NCBI GenBank assembly: GCA_910574455.1
Contig: CAJSYZ010000002.1
Location: forward strand, 4,489,671-4,553,670
DNA length: 64,000 nucleotides
Direction: 5' to 3'
Source: Trichaptum fuscoviolaceum
Taxonomy: Eukaryota; Basidiomycota; Agaricomycetes; Hymenochaetales; Trichaptaceae
Below are positions 9,878-19,080 of this stretch, piece by piece (position 1 is the stretch's first letter; every line of letters starts with the position of its first letter). The notes below the pieces were generated by a model. The model was not told the DNA's origin. It worked only from the letters and a program-made list of their open reading frames with translations, and ran no database searches. The position numbers and the translations under genes are program-made.

Positions 9878-11412
9878 CATTTCTGTGATAAGTTTTTTGA
9901 AGCCGTGAACATAATAGCATCTTCCCAGGAAATCATATATGCTTCCTGATTCCCTGCTTCACTCATTCCCCATGGTTGTACCACCAGCAGGATTCCAACA
10001 TTATCCAGGTCTAAATCCCTATTTCAATTTAATAAATAACTGATAAGATACATTAATTTACATTCTAACAAGTTTTTAATTTCTTTTGTTTTTATTGTCA
10101 TACATTTTCCGGTCACTGTATGCAGCATTGGTGGCGCCTCTGAGGTGTGAAAAAGATAGCTAAATGGGGCCAGAAATTAGGGACAGGATGGGAATGTGAA
10201 AAAAAGTACACAAATTTTGAAATAATGGGAAATTTCTTGTATTTTCTCAAATTAAATTAGATATAAATGGATTTCAACTATATCATAGCTATGTATACTT
10301 ACGAGAGACGAATCTGTACTACAGATAGCTAAATTAGTTTGTAGTTGAAAGCTAAACCTTTAATTCAAGGTGTAAAGTTGCGTCAAAAAAGCTGCGTCAA
10401 AAAGTTACGTATGTACAAAAAGTTGCGTAATTGTCACAAAACTTACTTCTCACACAGGAAACCTTAAAACTCGATTTTTTAACGATAAATGCTGTCATAG
10501 TCTTCAATTCTGCATGTTCTTTGGCGTAGCAGTAGAAACAAAGGCACGGCAGCGAAATGTAGTCTGCCACTGCCCGTCACGGAAGAGGTTCAGGATAATG
10601 TTGTGGCGGATCCCATGATAGCGACTGCTATGCTTAGTCTTGCGTAAATGACTGATGTACTTGAACGCTGAGGCACTGATAGCTACATAATGTTGTCTTA
10701 TATATTTCTGATGCAATGAAATACTTGGATCGTTCTTATGCACTTAGACTCTTGAGCACTGCAATTTGTCTTACAACACTTGTCTACTGCTGTAATTAAA
10801 GGATGATACACTGGAGCACTGGGGTGCAGAATGCCTGAAACACTTAGAGCACTGATTCAGCCATCTTTCCTTATTTAAGCCAGCCCGCACTTATTTCAGC
10901 CAACTTGTCCTGAATAATGGGAGGACATGCATGAATAAGTAAAGCTTGCCTTATTTAAGACTTCAGTCTCTCAGGACGTTTAAGTAACACTTAAGTCACT
11001 TTCAGCAGAAAGTAGTTTCCCTGATGCGGAAGGTGTAACCGCAAGCCGTATACATCAGGGAATCTTCTTTTTTGCTTACGGCTACTTAACCGGCCTTAAG
11101 TCCTCTGAAGCCCTGGGAAGTAAAATTCTACTGATTTACTGATTTCAGGCATGTGGTTTCATTATTCAGGAAGGGGCTTACTGAATTCAGTGCCGTCAAC
11201 TGAAATCAGTGCTCTCAGTGCCTCAGTCTCCAGCATTCAAGCATATCAGAAGAATTTATTCTGGCAGTTTAATTGCAGTGCTCAAGAGTAAAAGTGTGTA
11301 AGACATTCAAGTAGTTCATTCCATAAGTAATTCAGCATTTAATCATATAAGTAGACTTTTTCGTCTGTAGGTTTGCAGTACCCAAGCGTGTAAGTGCGTA
11401 CTAAGAGGTTCC
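9878..11412. other. non-coding, AT-rich, palindrome-rich spacer
   Basis: No gene is supported; the 79-aa ORF at 10504-10743 (-) has no recognisable features. From about 10750 the DNA is dense in ACTGA/TCAGT, CTTAAG and GAATTC-centred palindromes. A 10-bp stem (TTCCCTGATG / CATCAGGGAA) lies near 11018-11062. The last five bases, GTTCC (11408-11412), are the TSD of element C. Confidence 0.6.
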
Positions 11413-11993
11413 TGTCAGGAATCGCCATGGATTTACTTATTGTTTTCTTTTATTTTCCGTTTACTTATGATTTACTGATGTTTTTATTTACTTTTGATTC
11501 CTGACATCGTACGAGACACTCGTACGGTCTCGTACGGTCAGCGGTACGCGCTCGGTACGAAGCCCGTACGGCGCGTACACCTTTGCATCTGTCTGCACAC
11601 GGGGATTGCTGTTTCTTTTGATTCTATTCACTAACGGACACTTTTCTGTGCGCTTGGGTTCAAACCCGGCGCGCCAGCGATGCTTATGCATCTTTCTATT
11701 TGTATTTCAAATTTGGATCGGACCACGGGTCCGTACGGACGGTGGCTTGGAGGAACTGTATAGTTCCTCCTGCGCTTGCCAAAAGCGCCCGTCCGCCTGA
11801 GAAGCACTCCACTTTTGGCCTCTTGTCAAGTGCTTCCCAGGTGACGTTATATTTGTGCTTCTGATGTGTAGAATAGCTTAATTGACTTGTCAAGTGCTTC
11901 CCAGAGTGTGGAACCGCTTTGCATAGCCGCTGATCGTCCGATTTACGTTGTCCGAGGTCCTGAGAACGCATAGAACCACTCTGTGTCGTAACA
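11413..11993 (+). repeat. 5' LTR of element C
   Basis: This 581-bp LTR runs TGTCAGGAATCG to GTCGTAACA. The self-priming word ACTTTTGGCCT is at 11811-11821, flanked by GAAGCACT and AAGTGCTTC arms as in B. The segment 11508-11578 is packed with CGTACG and GTACGG words. Confidence 0.95.
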
Positions 11994-11995
11994 AT

Positions 11996-12006
11996 AGGCC
12001 AAAAGT
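11996..12006 (+). promoter_or_regulatory. self-priming PBS of element C
   Basis: AGGCCAAAAGT is the 11-nt complement of the LTR word at 11811-11821. Bases outside the 11 nt differ from element B (ATAGGCC versus TTAGGCC), so the conserved block is exactly the paired block. Confidence 0.8.
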
Positions 12007-12089
12007 CTTTTTTCTCACTACCTCGCGTGAAAAAACTCGTACCGTTCGAACCATTCTGCCGACGCTCGCTTCGCTCGAACGCCCGTACG

Positions 12090-13289
12090 ATGCAGAACGC
12101 TACACCGCCTGTTCCTGCGCCCGGAGGCCCTCCTGGAGCGCCCCCCGTCGCACCCGTGCAGGCACCCGTACCCCCACAACCCCCAACTATGGATGAGGTG
12201 ACTCAGGCTATGCTGAACCAGTATATGGCCCCCTGGAGGGAGCAGATCGATCAGTTGCTTCAGCAGAATGCATACTTGAAGGGAGCGCTCGAAACGCGCG
12301 TCACCGAACCGCGCGGTACGAAGGGTCCGAAGATTCCACCCCCAGGCTTGTTTTACGGCCCCAAGGGCGATGCCGCGGACAAGGACAAGCTTTCGTACGA
12401 AGCTTGGTCCGGTCAGGTGCGGAACTACATCTCTATGCACCCGCACGAGTTCCCGGACGAGCGTACAAAGTGCCAGTTCGCTGCGACTTACCTTCGAGGC
12501 CCTGCAGACGAGTGGGTGCGTCCCTACATGGACTCGATCCACAAGGGCGAGCCGGTCGCCATTTTCGACAAGTTGGACACTTTCTTGGAGTCTCTGGCTG
12601 CTGGATATGGTGAAGCTGATGCTGTTGCTGCTGCTGAGAACGAAATTATGGCTCTCAGGCAGACTGGAACCGTGGCTGAGTATGCTGCTCGCTACAGGGC
12701 TCTCAAGGTCAAGACCAAGTGGGTTGCTGACGATAAACCATGGATTGCTTGGTTCCGGTACGGACTTTCGAACCGTTTTCGTACGGACCTGACGCTCAAG
12801 AAGATGCCTGAGGACTTTGATGGGTATGTGAAGGCCTGTTGTGTCTACGATGATGAGCTGCGAGCCATCCGTGCCACAACTCGTACCAACCCCATCCCTC
12901 AGCGCACTGGAACTGCTTTCCAGACGCGTCAGACGTCGAACTCGAACCAGCCTCGTACCGGCTCGAGCCACCGTGATCCGAACGCGATGGAGGTGGACCA
13001 GATCAGTAGGGAAGAGGCGCTGCGCAAGGGGTTATGCTTCCACTGTGGCGAGAAAGGTCATATGTCCGCCAAGTGCCCCAAGCGCCACGCGTCTAATACC
13101 TCGAACCGTACGAACGTCAGTACGGCCTCGACACCCCAGGAACCCGCCCCAGCTCCCACTGCTTCGATCTCTGACGTCTCGGACGAGACCCCCCTCGTAC
13201 CGAGCGGTACGACCGAACGCCCAATCTCTGTTTCTGATGCTGCCAAAGTCCTTATGGCGCACCTCTCGAAGGAATCGGGTTTCAACTAG
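12090..13289 (+). CDS. gag: Gag polyprotein, element C
   Basis: An approximately 399-aa Gag from the ATG at 12090; the open frame extends back to 12027 without another ATG. The N-terminus is Pro/Ala-rich. The capsid region (about 70-280) is clearly homologous to element B Gag. The zinc knuckle CFHCGEKGHMSAKC (C-X2-C-X4-H-X4-C) lies near residue 318. It ends GGT TTC AAC TAG on a -1 slippery site. No lesions are seen. Role: particle assembly and RNA packaging. Confidence 0.94.
   Translation: MQNATPPVPAPGGPPGAPPVAPVQAPVPPQPPTMDEVTQAMLNQYMAPWREQIDQLLQQNAYLKGALETRVTEPRGTKGPKIPPPGLFYGPKGDAADKDKLSYEAWSGQVRNYISMHPHEFPDERTKCQFAATYLRGPADEWVRPYMDSIHKGEPVAIFDKLDTFLESLAAGYGEADAVAAAENEIMALRQTGTVAEYAARYRALKVKTKWVADDKPWIAWFRYGLSNRFRTDLTLKKMPEDFDGYVKACCVYDDELRAIRATTRTNPIPQRTGTAFQTRQTSNSNQPRTGSSHRDPNAMEVDQISREEALRKGLCFHCGEKGHMSAKCPKRHASNTSNRTNVSTASTPQEPAPAPTASISDVSDETPLVPSGTTERPISVSDAAKVLMAHLSKESGFN
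13277..13283 (+). promoter_or_regulatory. -1 programmed frameshift site, element C
   Basis: In the gag frame TCG GGT TTC AAC TAG, the heptamer G GGT TTC fits X XXY YYZ. The -1 frame is open from here into the pol reading frame. The gag stop lies one codon downstream of the heptamer. Confidence 0.78.
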
Positions 13290-13366
13290 GGTCTCAGCGC
13301 ATCGTCGCGCCGCTCGAGACCCGTAACCGATTCTCTTGTTTAGAAAATGATGTCCCAGTCCCTTCT

Positions 13367-16300
13367 ATGTCTACTAGTATACAGTCAATAGACAAGAAGT
13401 TGCGCCGGTTCATTCGTTTTCCTGTGAGAGTCAGCGATGGCAGAAAGATTTTAAGGATGAGAGCCTTCTTAGACAGTGGGGCCTCATCGATATTTATTAA
13501 CCGTACGGTTGTCGAACGGTTCGGGCTCCGTACGAGACCCTTGGTCCCTCGTACGCGGTTGTACAATGCCGACAACTCTTTGAACAATGTGGGCTGGCTC
13601 ACAGATGAAGTGCCGATTAGTTTAACGGTCGGATCGCACACTGAGAACGTGACTGCAGTGGTGGCGGACATTGGGGACTATCCCCTGATTATTGGGGTCG
13701 ACTGGCTGCGACTCCACAACCCAGAGATCGACTGGGCGAACGACCAGATGACTTTTACGCGCTGTGCGAAGGCCTGTCAGCATCGTACGGACCGTATGGA
13801 GTTTCAGATGGAAGGTCCCCCGGAGCCAGACGCAGTGCGCACGGCTCGTACGGAGACCTCGAACCGCGCACGCCGCGCGAAGCCTCGGCCACCTCCTCGA
13901 ACTCGAGTGACGGTAGCTGAGCTCGAGGACGAACCGTACGACTCGGGTGGTACGGAAGAACAGGTTAGCGAAAGAGATAAGGTTCCGCCAGGCTTCCGGT
14001 ATTCTGAGAAGTATTGGGATGTCTATCACGATTCTGAGGAATTCTTTGTCACGGATGACCCGGATTTCGCACAGCGGATCGCCGCTTCGTACACCTGGTC
14101 TCAGGCAATTGCTGAGAAGACTGCAGTGAAGGAAGGCGAGAAGTCGTTCGAAGAACTCGTACCGCCGCAGTACCGCGATTTCGCCAAAGTCTTCTCGAAG
14201 GACCGGGCAGAACACCTCCCCACCCGTAAACCGTACGACCATGCGATCGACCTCGTACCGGGTGCGGTACCTTCTTACAGTAAGATCTATCCCATGGCGC
14301 CGAACGAGCGTACGGCGCTGAAGGAATTCATCGAGGAGAACTTGAGGAAGGGGTACATTCGACCCTCCAAGTCTCCGGCTGCAGCTCCGGTCTTCTTTAT
14401 CAAGAAGAAGGACGGTTCGCTGTGCATGGTGGTAGATTATCGCAAGCTCAATGCGATGACTGTGAAGAACAGGTATCCACTGCCTCTCACCACTGAGCTA
14501 GTCGATGCCTTGAAGAAAGCAAAGGTGTTTACGACCTTAGACCTTCGATCCGGGTACCACAATGTACGGATGAAGGAAGGAGACGAGTGGAAAGCGGCCT
14601 TTCGTACGCAGGAAGGCCACTTCGAACCGACGGTGATGACCTTCGGACTCACCAATGCTCCGGCGACGTTCCAGCACATGATGAACGACATCTTCAAAGA
14701 TCTGAATGGGGTGATTGTGATCATCTATCTTGACGATTTGCTGATTTTCTCTGAGAATGAGGAAGATCATGTTGAGCACGTTCGTACCGTACTCGAACGG
14801 CTCGAGAAGCACGACCTGTTTGTCAAGCCGGAGAAGTGTAAGTTCCACCAGTCTTCTGTGGAATACCTAGGCATGGTTATTGGAGCCGGTACGGTTTCGA
14901 TGGACCCGGCCAAGGTCAGTGCGGTTCTGGAGTGGCCTACACCTGCAAAGGTCAAGGATATTCAAGCCTTCCTCGGCTTTGCGAACTTCTATCGCCGGTT
15001 TATCGAGGATTACTCCCGGATTGTACGGCCTATGACCGAACTGCTTCGAAAGGACGTCCGGTTCGAGTGGGGTACGAGACAACAAGCCTTGTTCGATGAG
15101 TTGAAGCGTCGATTCACTCAAGCACCGGTACTGGCCATGCCTGACCTCGAGAAACCATTTATTCTTGAGTGTGATGCTTCTGACTTTGCGACAGGTGCAG
15201 TACTGTCGCAGGTCGGTTCGGACGGTACGATTCATCCGGTGGCTTTCTACTCGAAATCGCTAAATGATGCGGAGCGAAACTATGAGATCTATGATAAGGA
15301 GCTACTGGCTATCGTACGGTCGCTCGACGAGTGGAGACATTATCTCGAAGGGTCTCCACACAAGATCGATGTTGTCTCGGACCACAAGAACCTGCTCTAC
15401 TTCTCTGAAGCTCGCAATCTCACTCGCAGACAAGCTCGCTGGAGTATTTTTCTCAGTCGGTTCGACTTCACGATCCGACATCGCCCTGGCCGGCTTGGGG
15501 GCAAGCCAGACGCGATGTCACGTCGTACCGACCTCGAACCAAATGGTCCGGACAACACGAACCGGACTCTGTTGGACAGAGACTTGTTTCGCCTGCACGC
15601 AATGCGTCGAGGCATGGTACGGCTCGAGGGGGACACGGCGTTGTTGCGAAGGATCTGGAGTTCGAAGAGTTGGGATGAGGAATTGGTAGAGGCAATCGAG
15701 GCACTGAAGGGGAAGGCCCCTGTGTCCTTGAAGAAGGAGTTGGAGGACTGGAACACGGAGGATGGACTGCTGCTGTACCGAGGGAAGGTCTATGTACCGA
15801 AGGACGAGGAAATTCGGCGAGATATTGTGAAATTACATCATGATTCTCTGCCGGTGGGGCACCCCGGACGGTGGAAGACGTACAAGCTGGTGAGTCGCAA
15901 CTATTGGCGTCCAGGGATGTCTTCTTTTGTCGAGCGGTACGTGTCCGGGTGCGATACCTGTATGCGCACCAAGAATATTCCCCAAAGACCCGTCGGACCG
16001 CTCGAACCGAACGAGGTACCGTCCGGACCATGGCAGACCATCTCCTGCGACTTTATCACGCAGCTGCCACCGTCTGAGGGTTTTGACGCGATCTTTGTGG
16101 TGGTTGACCGGCTCACCAAGCAGGCGCACTTCGCACCAACGACGTCCGACGTCGACTCGACTCGTACGGCCGAACTGTTCGTGTCCGAGGTTTGGAAACA
16201 CCATGGTACGCCTCGAAAAATCATCTCGGACCGCGGGCCACAGTTTGTATCACGCTTCATGAAGGAGTTCTTCAAGCGTCTTGGTATTAAAGGTGCTACT

Positions 16301-17098
16301 TCGACTTCTTTCCACCCTCAGACTGACGGTCAGACCGAACGAGTAAATCAGGAGCTCGAACAGTATCTTCGAGCCTTCACAGATGTTCGGCAGGAGAACT
16401 GGGCTCGGCTGCTGCCTATGGCCGAGTTTGCGCACAACACTCGTGCGCATTCAGCCACTCGGACCTCGCCGTTCGCGCTGTTGTACGGGTACGAGCCCGG
16501 GTTCGCCATCGTACCGAGTACGGGTCTTTCGACCGTACCAGCAGCTGATGACCGTCTAGACATGCTGAAGAAGGCTCAGGACGATGCCCAGGCCGCGTTG
16601 GAAGTTGCTGCGGATCGTATGAAGCGCTACTACGACCAGCACCGTACGGACGTACCGGACATCGAACCAGGTGATCGTGTCTGGCTCGAGGCTTGCAATA
16701 TAGCCTTGCCAGGTGCCAGGAAGCTCAATCATCGTCGACTCGGTCCGTACGAGGTCGTACGAAAGCTAAGTCCGCTAAACTATGAGCTGAAACTTCCAGC
16801 TTCGATGAAGGTGCACCCAGTCTTCCATGTCTCGCTCCTGACCAAGTACCAGTCGGACACGATCCCCGGACGCGTACAGACCCCTCCCGAGCCCGTACCA
16901 ATCAATGGGGACATTGAGTACGAAGTTCAGGAGATACTGAACTCGCGTCGTACGGGCCGTACGCAAAAACTTCAGTATTTGGTTCGATGGAAGGGTTACC
17001 AGTCGGACGAAGATACCTGGCTCGACGCAGCTAATATGGAACACGCACAAGCTCGAATTCGTGCTTTCCATCGCAAATACCCATTGGCGGTACGGTGA
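13367..17098 (+). CDS. pol: Pol polyprotein (PR-RT-RNaseH-IN-chromodomain), element C
   Basis: The 1243 residues counted from the first ATG understate the product, because the frame is open from the frameshift site at 13277 and would be expressed as Gag-Pol. Domains: aspartic protease (LDSGASS near residue 35), RT with YLDD (about 454), RNase H (ECDASDFATGA), integrase HHCC finger and DDE core (SCDFITQ, ISDRGPQF, QTERVNQELEQ), GPY motif, and C-terminal chromodomain (YEVQEI, YLVRWKGY). The conserved RT motif LRMVVDYRK of families A and B reads LCMVVDYRK here (a CGC to TGC change near 14424), which could impair the enzyme. Otherwise it is intact. Confidence 0.95.
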   Translation: MSTSIQSIDKKLRRFIRFPVRVSDGRKILRMRAFLDSGASSIFINRTVVERFGLRTRPLVPRTRLYNADNSLNNVGWLTDEVPISLTVGSHTENVTAVVADIGDYPLIIGVDWLRLHNPEIDWANDQMTFTRCAKACQHRTDRMEFQMEGPPEPDAVRTARTETSNRARRAKPRPPPRTRVTVAELEDEPYDSGGTEEQVSERDKVPPGFRYSEKYWDVYHDSEEFFVTDDPDFAQRIAASYTWSQAIAEKTAVKEGEKSFEELVPPQYRDFAKVFSKDRAEHLPTRKPYDHAIDLVPGAVPSYSKIYPMAPNERTALKEFIEENLRKGYIRPSKSPAAAPVFFIKKKDGSLCMVVDYRKLNAMTVKNRYPLPLTTELVDALKKAKVFTTLDLRSGYHNVRMKEGDEWKAAFRTQEGHFEPTVMTFGLTNAPATFQHMMNDIFKDLNGVIVIIYLDDLLIFSENEEDHVEHVRTVLERLEKHDLFVKPEKCKFHQSSVEYLGMVIGAGTVSMDPAKVSAVLEWPTPAKVKDIQAFLGFANFYRRFIEDYSRIVRPMTELLRKDVRFEWGTRQQALFDELKRRFTQAPVLAMPDLEKPFILECDASDFATGAVLSQVGSDGTIHPVAFYSKSLNDAERNYEIYDKELLAIVRSLDEWRHYLEGSPHKIDVVSDHKNLLYFSEARNLTRRQARWSIFLSRFDFTIRHRPGRLGGKPDAMSRRTDLEPNGPDNTNRTLLDRDLFRLHAMRRGMVRLEGDTALLRRIWSSKSWDEELVEAIEALKGKAPVSLKKELEDWNTEDGLLLYRGKVYVPKDEEIRRDIVKLHHDSLPVGHPGRWKTYKLVSRNYWRPGMSSFVERYVSGCDTCMRTKNIPQRPVGPLEPNEVPSGPWQTISCDFITQLPPSEGFDAIFVVVDRLTKQAHFAPTTSDVDSTRTAELFVSEVWKHHGTPRKIISDRGPQFVSRFMKEFFKRLGIKGATSTSFHPQTDGQTERVNQELEQYLRAFTDVRQENWARLLPMAEFAHNTRAHSATRTSPFALLYGYEPGFAIVPSTGLSTVPAADDRLDMLKKAQDDAQAALEVAADRMKRYYDQHRTDVPDIEPGDRVWLEACNIALPGARKLNHRRLGPYEVVRKLSPLNYELKLPASMKVHPVFHVSLLTKYQSDTIPGRVQTPPEPVPINGDIEYEVQEILNSRRTGRTQKLQYLVRWKGYQSDEDTWLDAANMEHAQARIRAFHRKYPLAVR

Positions 17099-17141
17099 CC
17101 GTACGGATCGGTACGAGTACGCACGCTGTTTAGCAGCGTCC

Positions 17142-17155
17142 TTGGAGGGGGGTAA
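17142..17155 (+). other. polypurine tract of element C
   Basis: TTGGAGGGGGGTAA lies directly before the 3' LTR. It is the plus-strand primer site. Confidence 0.9.
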
Positions 17156-17723
17156 TGTCAGGAATCGCCACGGATTTACTTATTGTTTTCTTTTATTTTC
17201 CGTTTACTTATGATTTACTGATGTTTTTATTTACTTTCGATTCCTGACATCGTACGAGACACTCGTACGGTCTCGTACGGTCAGCGGTACGCGCTCGGTA
17301 CGAAGCCCGTACGGCGCGTACACCTTTGCATCTGTCTGCACACGGGGATTGCTGTTTCTTTTGATTCTATTCACTAACGGACACTTTTCTGTGCGCTTGG
17401 ATTCAAACCCGGCGCGCCAGCGATGCTTATGCATCTTTCTATTTGTATTTCAAATTCGGATCGGACCACGGGTCCGTACGGACGGTGGCTTGGAGGAACT
17501 GTATAGTTCCTCCTGCGCTTGCCAAAAGCGCCCGTCCGCCTGAGAAGCACTCCACTTTTGGCCTCTTGTCAAGTGCTTCCCAGGTGACGTTATATTTGTG
17601 CTTCTGATGTGTAGAATAGCTTAATTGACTTGTCAAGTGCTTCCCAGAGTGTGGAACCGCTTTGCATAGCCGCTGATCGTCCGATTTACGTTGTCCGAGG
17701 TCCTGAGAACGCATAGAACCACT
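17156..17723 (+). repeat. 3' LTR of element C, truncated by LTR D
   Basis: 568 bp of the expected 581. It stops at CCACT (17719-17723), which is the TSD of the D solo LTR. The remaining 13 bp, preceded by a second CCACT, appear reverse-complemented at 19063-19080. Confidence 0.95.
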
Positions 17724-18506
17724 TGTCACGACGTGACATATCCCTCTTCCCCTTTGGGGCGCATCCCGGGGATTTCCCTGAATCCCGCCGGGATATCTTG
17801 CCCTCGGGAAATATCCCGGGGCATTCCCTTCGGGATCTCTCCCTTTCGGGATTTATCCCAGGTTCTTACCTTATGGACTTTCCCAAAGTCCCTTTTCCCT
17901 CTTCCTCATGTCTCCCTCATGTTCCCTCACCTGTTTTCCTCATTCCTCCTTCATTACTCCGATTTTCCAATGTTCTACACATGTCCTGTCACTCCTTTGT
18001 TATTCCTTTCCATTTCCTGCCTTAGCTCTACATGTGCAAGGCCTCATTGTCTACCGCATTGCCCGCATCCCCGATTTTCCCACGCTTCCGGAATCCCGGT
18101 ATCTCTGTCCTTTCTCTATATAAACCCATAGCATTTGTACATAGATACCTTGACTCGAATATCATAAGTCTTTGGGCCTAGCTAGTGGCCAGGCTTTCGA
18201 GATCCACCATGCCTTCGTCTTGTCTCCAAATCTAGCTTGCTTGTTGTCTAGTGCTCTAGACTCTCTTTTGTGTTTGACCCGGACGTCTCGAGCCTTGCGC
18301 GGGAGCACCCCGAAGTCCCCTCGTCGTCGGTCACCTTTGTTGGATGCCGGAAGCCCCGGATTCTGGTTATACTCGTTTCTTGTCTCTGTTCTCTTTGCTT
18401 TGCTCTTAGATTCGATCTCGCAGGACATCATGTCTCGATAGGCATGATCTCATTTGTTTACGATAGACAAGACACCACAAGGCATGCATCGGGTCCAAGC
18501 CTGACA
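17724..18506 (+). repeat. solo LTR of family D inserted in the 3' LTR of C
   Basis: A 783-bp LTR, TGTCACGACGTGACA to GGTCCAAGCCTGACA, nearly identical to the inverted copy 19081-19863. It starts with a 15-nt perfect palindrome-like end. As it stands, its two flanks do not match (CCACT left, GAGAG right). Each flank instead matches a flank of the other D copy, which shows recombination between the two LTRs. Small ORFs inside are repeat artefacts seen in all D copies. Confidence 0.93.
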
Positions 18507-18830
18507 GAGAGAAACGAAGACAAGGATAATGACGGCGAAGAAGTTGAGGATTTCAAGGAGAGGGAGGACGACATGGAGGATGAGGGTGTGTCTGGCGAGG
18601 GAGACGAGGACAAGGATCAGGATGAGGACAATGACGATGATGAGGACAAGGATCAGGATCGGGATAAGAACAAGGATGCGGATGAGGTTCTTAGCGTGGG
18701 TGATGGATTCAGTGGAGGCTCTGAGGGCGAGGCGAATGACGCAGACAGAAAGGGCGGGGAAGGCGAAGGTGATCGCGAGGACGACGAGGGTTCATTATGG
18801 GATTCGGCTACGGACGGCGCAGACTTTTAA
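18507..18830 (+). pseudogene. displaced acidic C-terminal tail of the 21083-21881 gene
   Basis: An open frame of about 107 codons with an extreme Asp/Glu/Lys composition (runs of EDKDQDED-type residues), ending at TAA 18828-18830. The five bases GAGAG at its start pair with CTCTC at 21083-21087 as the TSD of the inverted D copy. If the D copy is removed and the 18507-19080 segment is re-inverted, this tail joins the minus-strand exon 21088-21432 without loss of frame (345 + 324 nt = 223 codons including stop). It has no start of its own. The apparent upstream ORF through the LTR is fortuitous. A possible further splice unit at 18910-18987 is not needed to explain the tail. Confidence 0.8.
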
Positions 18831-19080
18831 GAGCAGGTCGATCACTGGTGAGCTTTGGCTTTAACCATCCCGCCACTGTATTCAAACACTTACTATCATC
18901 AACTTGCAGTGGCCTTCGTTCTCTGAGTATGCCGAGGAACAGGCAGAAGTGGCGAAATATGATCTGGATCAGGATGCCGTGGTGTAGTTACTGAGGGACA
19001 CTGAGGCACTGATTTCTACTTATCTGTCTTAAATTACTTGTGGAATGAACCAATACTGGAACTGTTACGACACAGAGTGG
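18831..19080. other. remainder of the inverted segment, with the end of LTR C
   Basis: Former 3' flank of the acidic-tail gene. 19058-19062 is GGAAC (reverse complement of the element C TSD). 19063-19080 is the reverse complement of the last 13 bp of LTR C plus the CCACT TSD of the solo D LTR. A 26-codon open stretch at 18910-18987 after a GCAG acceptor could be an exon in the present orientation; I cannot connect it. Confidence 0.8.

Larger units (their letters stand above)
11413..17723 (+). mobile_element. Ty3/gypsy chromovirus, family C (3' LTR split)
   Basis: A complete element with 581-bp LTRs, PBS, gag, -1 pol and polypurine tract. The 3' LTR is cut 13 bp before its end by a solo LTR of family D. 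The missing end, with its TSD, now lies in reverse orientation at 19058-19080 because the DNA between two inverted D LTRs was flipped. TSD: GTTCC at 11408-11412, and its reverse complement GGAAC at 19058-19062. I count four substitutions between its LTRs (about 0.7%), so it is older than B. It is closely related to B throughout gag and pol but enriched in GTACG words. Confidence 0.95.

Noticed and set aside
18162..18441. 89-aa ORFs on both strands, repeated in D LTRs
   Set aside because: Both strands of one LTR segment are open. They carry no start context or domain and are found in all D copies.
18529..18864. Arg/Met-rich 111-aa ORF
   Set aside because: A frame shadow of the acidic tail (GAG-GAT-GAC repeats read out of frame).
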